From contig JBNLGI010000172.1 of the NCBI GenBank assembly GCA_050305975.1, positions 1 to 45,604 on the forward strand: a stretch of 45,604 bases of DNA, read 5' to 3'. Under the pieces are notes generated by a model that saw only the letters and a list, made by a program, of their open reading frames with translations, was not told where the DNA came from and made no database searches. This document shows positions 43,901-45,604 of the stretch, piece after piece. Position numbers and translations under genes: made by a program. The stretch's first letter is position 1; every line of letters begins with the position of its first letter. This DNA comes from Thiodiazotropha sp050305975 (GTDB taxonomy: Bacteria; Pseudomonadota; Gammaproteobacteria; Chromatiales; Chromatiaceae).

Positions 43901-45604
43901 TATGCGCCGCCGCAGGTACCGGTGGGTGTCTACGATTGGAACGGCAAGCAGGTCAACCGGGTCTATGCAGACCAGTACGGCATGTACAACTTCCTGGTCC
44001 CCTCGACCTGGACGGCCAACCTGCCACAGCCTTCCGGCATGGGTCCGAACATGTTGACAGCCTGCATGAACGACGCCGGCCCGATCCCGGATCCCAACAA
44101 TCCGGGTGAGACCATGGTTGATCCCTACTTCAACCCGGCCTTCAGCCAGTTCTGCTACACCTTCCAGTACATGCCGGGTTCCACCACCTATCTGGACACC
44201 CCGGTGGTGCCGGTGGCGGCCTTCGCCAGCCCGGTCTCCTTCCCGGTGGACTGTGCGGTTCCGCACCGCACACCGATGATCCGCAGCGTGGAGAACACCA
44301 GCCGCGGTATCGGACCGATGGTGGCGTTCGGCGAGCAAGACACCATCGTGGTCAACTCCATGGGTAACGAGTCGGTGCCGAACCCCGAATGGGACGGCAT
44401 CAACCCGGCCACCCGCTTCATCACACGTAACCGCAACTTCGGTGCGGCCCAGGCCGGTCTGCTCGAGGTCGAGGACGCCAACGGCGTGCGCACACCGCTC
44501 ACCGTGACCAACTGGGGGCCGACCCAGATCCAGGCCACGGTGCCAGCCGATCTGGCGGTGGGCGAGTATCAGGTGGTGGTCACCCGCACGGCCGGTGTGC
44601 CGACGCCTGTCGAGTCCGAGATCGGCGTGACCCTGACCGTGGGCGAACTGGTCGGCGGCCAGCTGATGGGTGTGCGTGAGAACGGTCAGAACTATGCAGT
44701 GCTGCTGGTGCCGCTGATGTATCCGACCATCAACGACGCCATCGATGCGGCCGACGCCGGCGACATGATCATGGTTGCCCCCGGCACCTATGACGAGCTG
44801 GTCATCATGTACAAGCCGGTCAAGCTGCAGGGCTACGGCGCCGGCAAGGTGACCATCAACGCCCGACAGTCCCCGACCGACAAGGTCTTGCAGTGGCGTG
44901 ACCGGATCGCCGAGCTGACCGACGGCAACCTGGCCAACGGCGAGTTCAGCCTGCTGCCCGGACAGGGCGCGGCGGCTGGCGGCATCTTCCAGGCACTGGG
45001 TGCGCCGACCCTGCCCACCGAGGAGGGTGCGGGTATCCTGGTGGCCGGTATCGCCACCGATACGCCCAACAACGCCGGTGGTCTCAACCGCTTCAACATC
45101 CTGCGTAACCGCGGCGCCCGCATCGACGGTTTCACCATCGTCGGCGCCAGCCAGGGTGGCGGTATCGTGGTCAACGGCAATGCGCCTTGGCTGAACATCA
45201 GCAACAACAACATCACCACCAACTCCGGCTTCTACGGCGGCGGTATCCGCGTCGGCCATCCGACCCTTACCAACCAGGACGCCGGTACCCTGGCCTATAC
45301 CGATGCCGTGAATGACCGGGTTCGCATCCACAACAACCTGGTGACCAAGAACGGCGGCACCGATGGCGCCGGCGGCGGTATCTCCCTGTACAACGGTGCT
45401 GACGTGTACCGCGTCCAGGACAACTGGGTCTGTGGCAACTTCAGCCAGGGCAACGGTGGCGGCATCGCTCACCTGGGCGTCTCCAACGGCGGTCGCATCG
45501 AGCACAACGATGTGATCTTCAACGAGTCGTTCAGCCAGGCCAATGCGGTCAATGGCGGCGGTATCTTTATCGGCGGTAAGGCTGCGCTGGCGGTCGGAGG
45601 CCTC
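40979..45604 (+). CDS. Giant secreted protein with Ca-binding loops, IPT/TIG-like domain and beta-helix (3' end beyond window)
   Basis: 1542 codons are open from ATG 40979 to the window edge without a stop. Signal peptide about 1-28 (LGTGLGMMLAVLTLISATAAEA). Residues 30-650 are beta-rich and resemble carboxypeptidase-regulatory or SdrD-B-like modules (VAPGKYGIIATPAAGWTQT, VPAGSYEMKVFDTPLD). Three aspartate-rich calcium-type loops follow: about 670-705 (DWNGNGVADADDN, DVDGDGVVTLADVDN), 719-738 (DVDRNGNGIFDLGD) and 754-771 (DITGDGVVDPSADN). An IPT/TIG-like domain lies near 1145-1220, and from about 1247 a right-handed beta-helix starts (YPTINDAIDAADAGDMIMVA, then PbH1 repeats rich in NN and GGG). 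Probably a cell-surface or extracellular protein; I recognise no single family for the whole. GGGGTG precedes the ATG. Confidence 0.88.
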   Translation, partial: MNVNRRLGTGLGMMLAVLTLISATAAEAARFNLSVVDGDGNPVNGFRWQMQEDTTYAVDPSNPAPLAEQQAFNFHKSHHPLAVTQDTAAPLKGNVDADSTTILHVTPGRYYVSILPYDGYALGGAPVTVLPNANDPNDTLDDLTVVVQPHPIPTAQISVFLFHDCYPLNGAPDLPEEEPGSGSCNPDTVDFSQFNIVLEEPAGKYGANGGPMLQDAFGNPLGTAYMNQNPDTPYTGPGGCPARENGTCADGTLTPNADGTLIIKNVAPGKYGIIATPAAGWTQTSTIEGSPVIDAWVKANEPPFMVEFGLPGPHVFIGFTQQRNTLSDGASLATISGMITDMHMSRPPATQLFSGRPFPQCWIAINENTGVPGLNRYAMPCNADSTFSISNVPAGSYEMKVFDTPLDVVIATMTFTVDPSGTCNGGQSCNFGEVPVFNWFNRLTTYIFNDVDQNGFWDATEGPLGAESGPVNIRWRDGTVYQSFPTDFEGVAPFDEDFPFFNWMVAEVGFTNKKATGATVIVDEGGLVNQDPTLFTGMNQDVTGAGEMTPQAQSENGGLPWRTEVGPVLTQAFQGFLGQTNIIHFGKTDYLAYTPLDFTTIPPSPPKYVGENGGISGVVFNTVTRAENDPQFAVGEGWEPGVPRVQVNLYADGDIDTPIVGDLIFPFGTGDIDWNGNGVADADDNVIDDVDGDGVVTLADVDNYPLGWAEGGAKGLEDVDRNGNGIFDLGDAVAVAWTDSWDDNTPTDCQGRNQIDITGDGVVDPSADNRCFDGMRVWNQVRPGVFDGGYAFSEYDLGHLASVRPLAAGKIEAFYNYINTQVVSPEVAATLQLGLLPGDYIVEGTTPPGYETLREHHKNVDFGEEFQPALQALPPVCVGTPQVVPELFSISTKDGSGDLAQIVPGLTAAEAAAPFAGELRPVCDMKKINLAAAQNAAADFFLVTDVPVAANVTGMILNDLANEFNPNSPAFGEKYAPPQVPVGVYDWNGKQVNRVYADQYGMYNFLVPSTWTANLPQPSGMGPNMLTACMNDAGPIPDPNNPGETMVDPYFNPAFSQFCYTFQYMPGSTTYLDTPVVPVAAFASPVSFPVDCAVPHRTPMIRSVENTSRGIGPMVAFGEQDTIVVNSMGNESVPNPEWDGINPATRFITRNRNFGAAQAGLLEVEDANGVRTPLTVTNWGPTQIQATVPADLAVGEYQVVVTRTAGVPTPVESEIGVTLTVGELVGGQLMGVRENGQNYAVLLVPLMYPTINDAIDAADAGDMIMVAPGTYDELVIMYKPVKLQGYGAGKVTINARQSPTDKVLQWRDRIAELTDGNLANGEFSLLPGQGAAAGGIFQALGAPTLPTEEGAGILVAGIATDTPNNAGGLNRFNILRNRGARIDGFTIVGASQGGGIVVNGNAPWLNISNNNITTNSGFYGGGIRVGHPTLTNQDAGTLAYTDAVNDRVRIHNNLVTKNGGTDGAGGGISLYNGADVYRVQDNWVCGNFSQGNGGGIAHLGVSNGGRIEHNDVIFNESFSQANAVNGGGIFIGGKAALAVGGL

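Noticed and set aside
42788..45505. A 905-codon open frame on the minus strand
   Set aside because: It is the antisense shadow of the giant plus-strand gene, whose GC-rich third positions suppress stops on the other strand; its translation is His/Asp/Val-biased with no domain, no ribosome site and no signal.

Overview
The window looks like a chromosomal segment of a GC-rich gammaproteobacterium that respires oxygen and probably also lives with little or no oxygen. Grounds: a caa3-type cytochrome oxidase, a complete System I (ccmABCDEFGHI) cytochrome c maturation operon, an FNR-type oxygen regulator with all four cluster cysteines, and the lolC-lolD-DUF2062-comEC-exbB/tolQ-exbD-lpxK-ycaR-kdsB block, whose order I know from Pseudomonas-type genomes. 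No tRNA, rRNA, CRISPR array, transposase or phage gene was seen. I did not try to name a species; a sulfur-oxidising or related chemolithotrophic lineage would fit but is a guess.

Layout. 1-2.0 kb: ctaD (cut by the window edge), coxB and a DUF2244 gene on the minus strand, with an FNR-like box just upstream. 2.4-4.1 kb: an unknown small anchored protein and an FNR-family regulator. 4.1-5.2 kb: no convincing protein gene, but a perfect FNR palindrome at one end and a textbook intrinsic terminator at the other, both fitting a minus-strand transcript of about 0.55 kb. 5.2-12.3 kb: a seven-gene minus-strand operon with cyanase, a NrtABD/CynABD-type ABC importer, a G3E (CobW) GTPase, a WD40 protein and a CbiM-like membrane protein. 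It is read divergently from a PAS-PAS sigma54 activator (12.8-14.7 kb), and a good -24/-12 promoter and palindromic sites lie between them. 15.0-17.1 kb: an EF-G-like GTPase. 17.4-24.5 kb: the ccm operon, preceded by a tiny exported-peptide gene and another FNR-like box. 25.2-27.1 kb: Rieske ferredoxin, TrpD2-like protein and a small BamE-like periplasmic protein. 27.4-35.5 kb: the lol/lpxK/kdsB envelope block.

35.8-45.6 kb is the most unusual part. It holds a soluble HisKA_3 kinase with an intact ATPase domain, a NarL-type response regulator, a 61-residue membrane protein, a SCO1/SenC protein, a membrane sensor kinase whose phospho-acceptor box is intact but whose ATP-binding motifs are missing, and the first 1542 codons of a giant secreted protein (Ca-binding-like loops, IPT/TIG-like domain, parallel beta-helix) that runs off the window. 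TAGGGT/ACCCTA inverted repeats occur upstream of both the membrane-peptide/SCO pair and the giant gene, so the cluster may be one redox- or copper-responsive regulon.

Four perfect or near-perfect hairpin repeats with related sequence (5100, 14819, 17216, 26732) sit just downstream of minus-strand genes; they look like a dispersed REP-like family.
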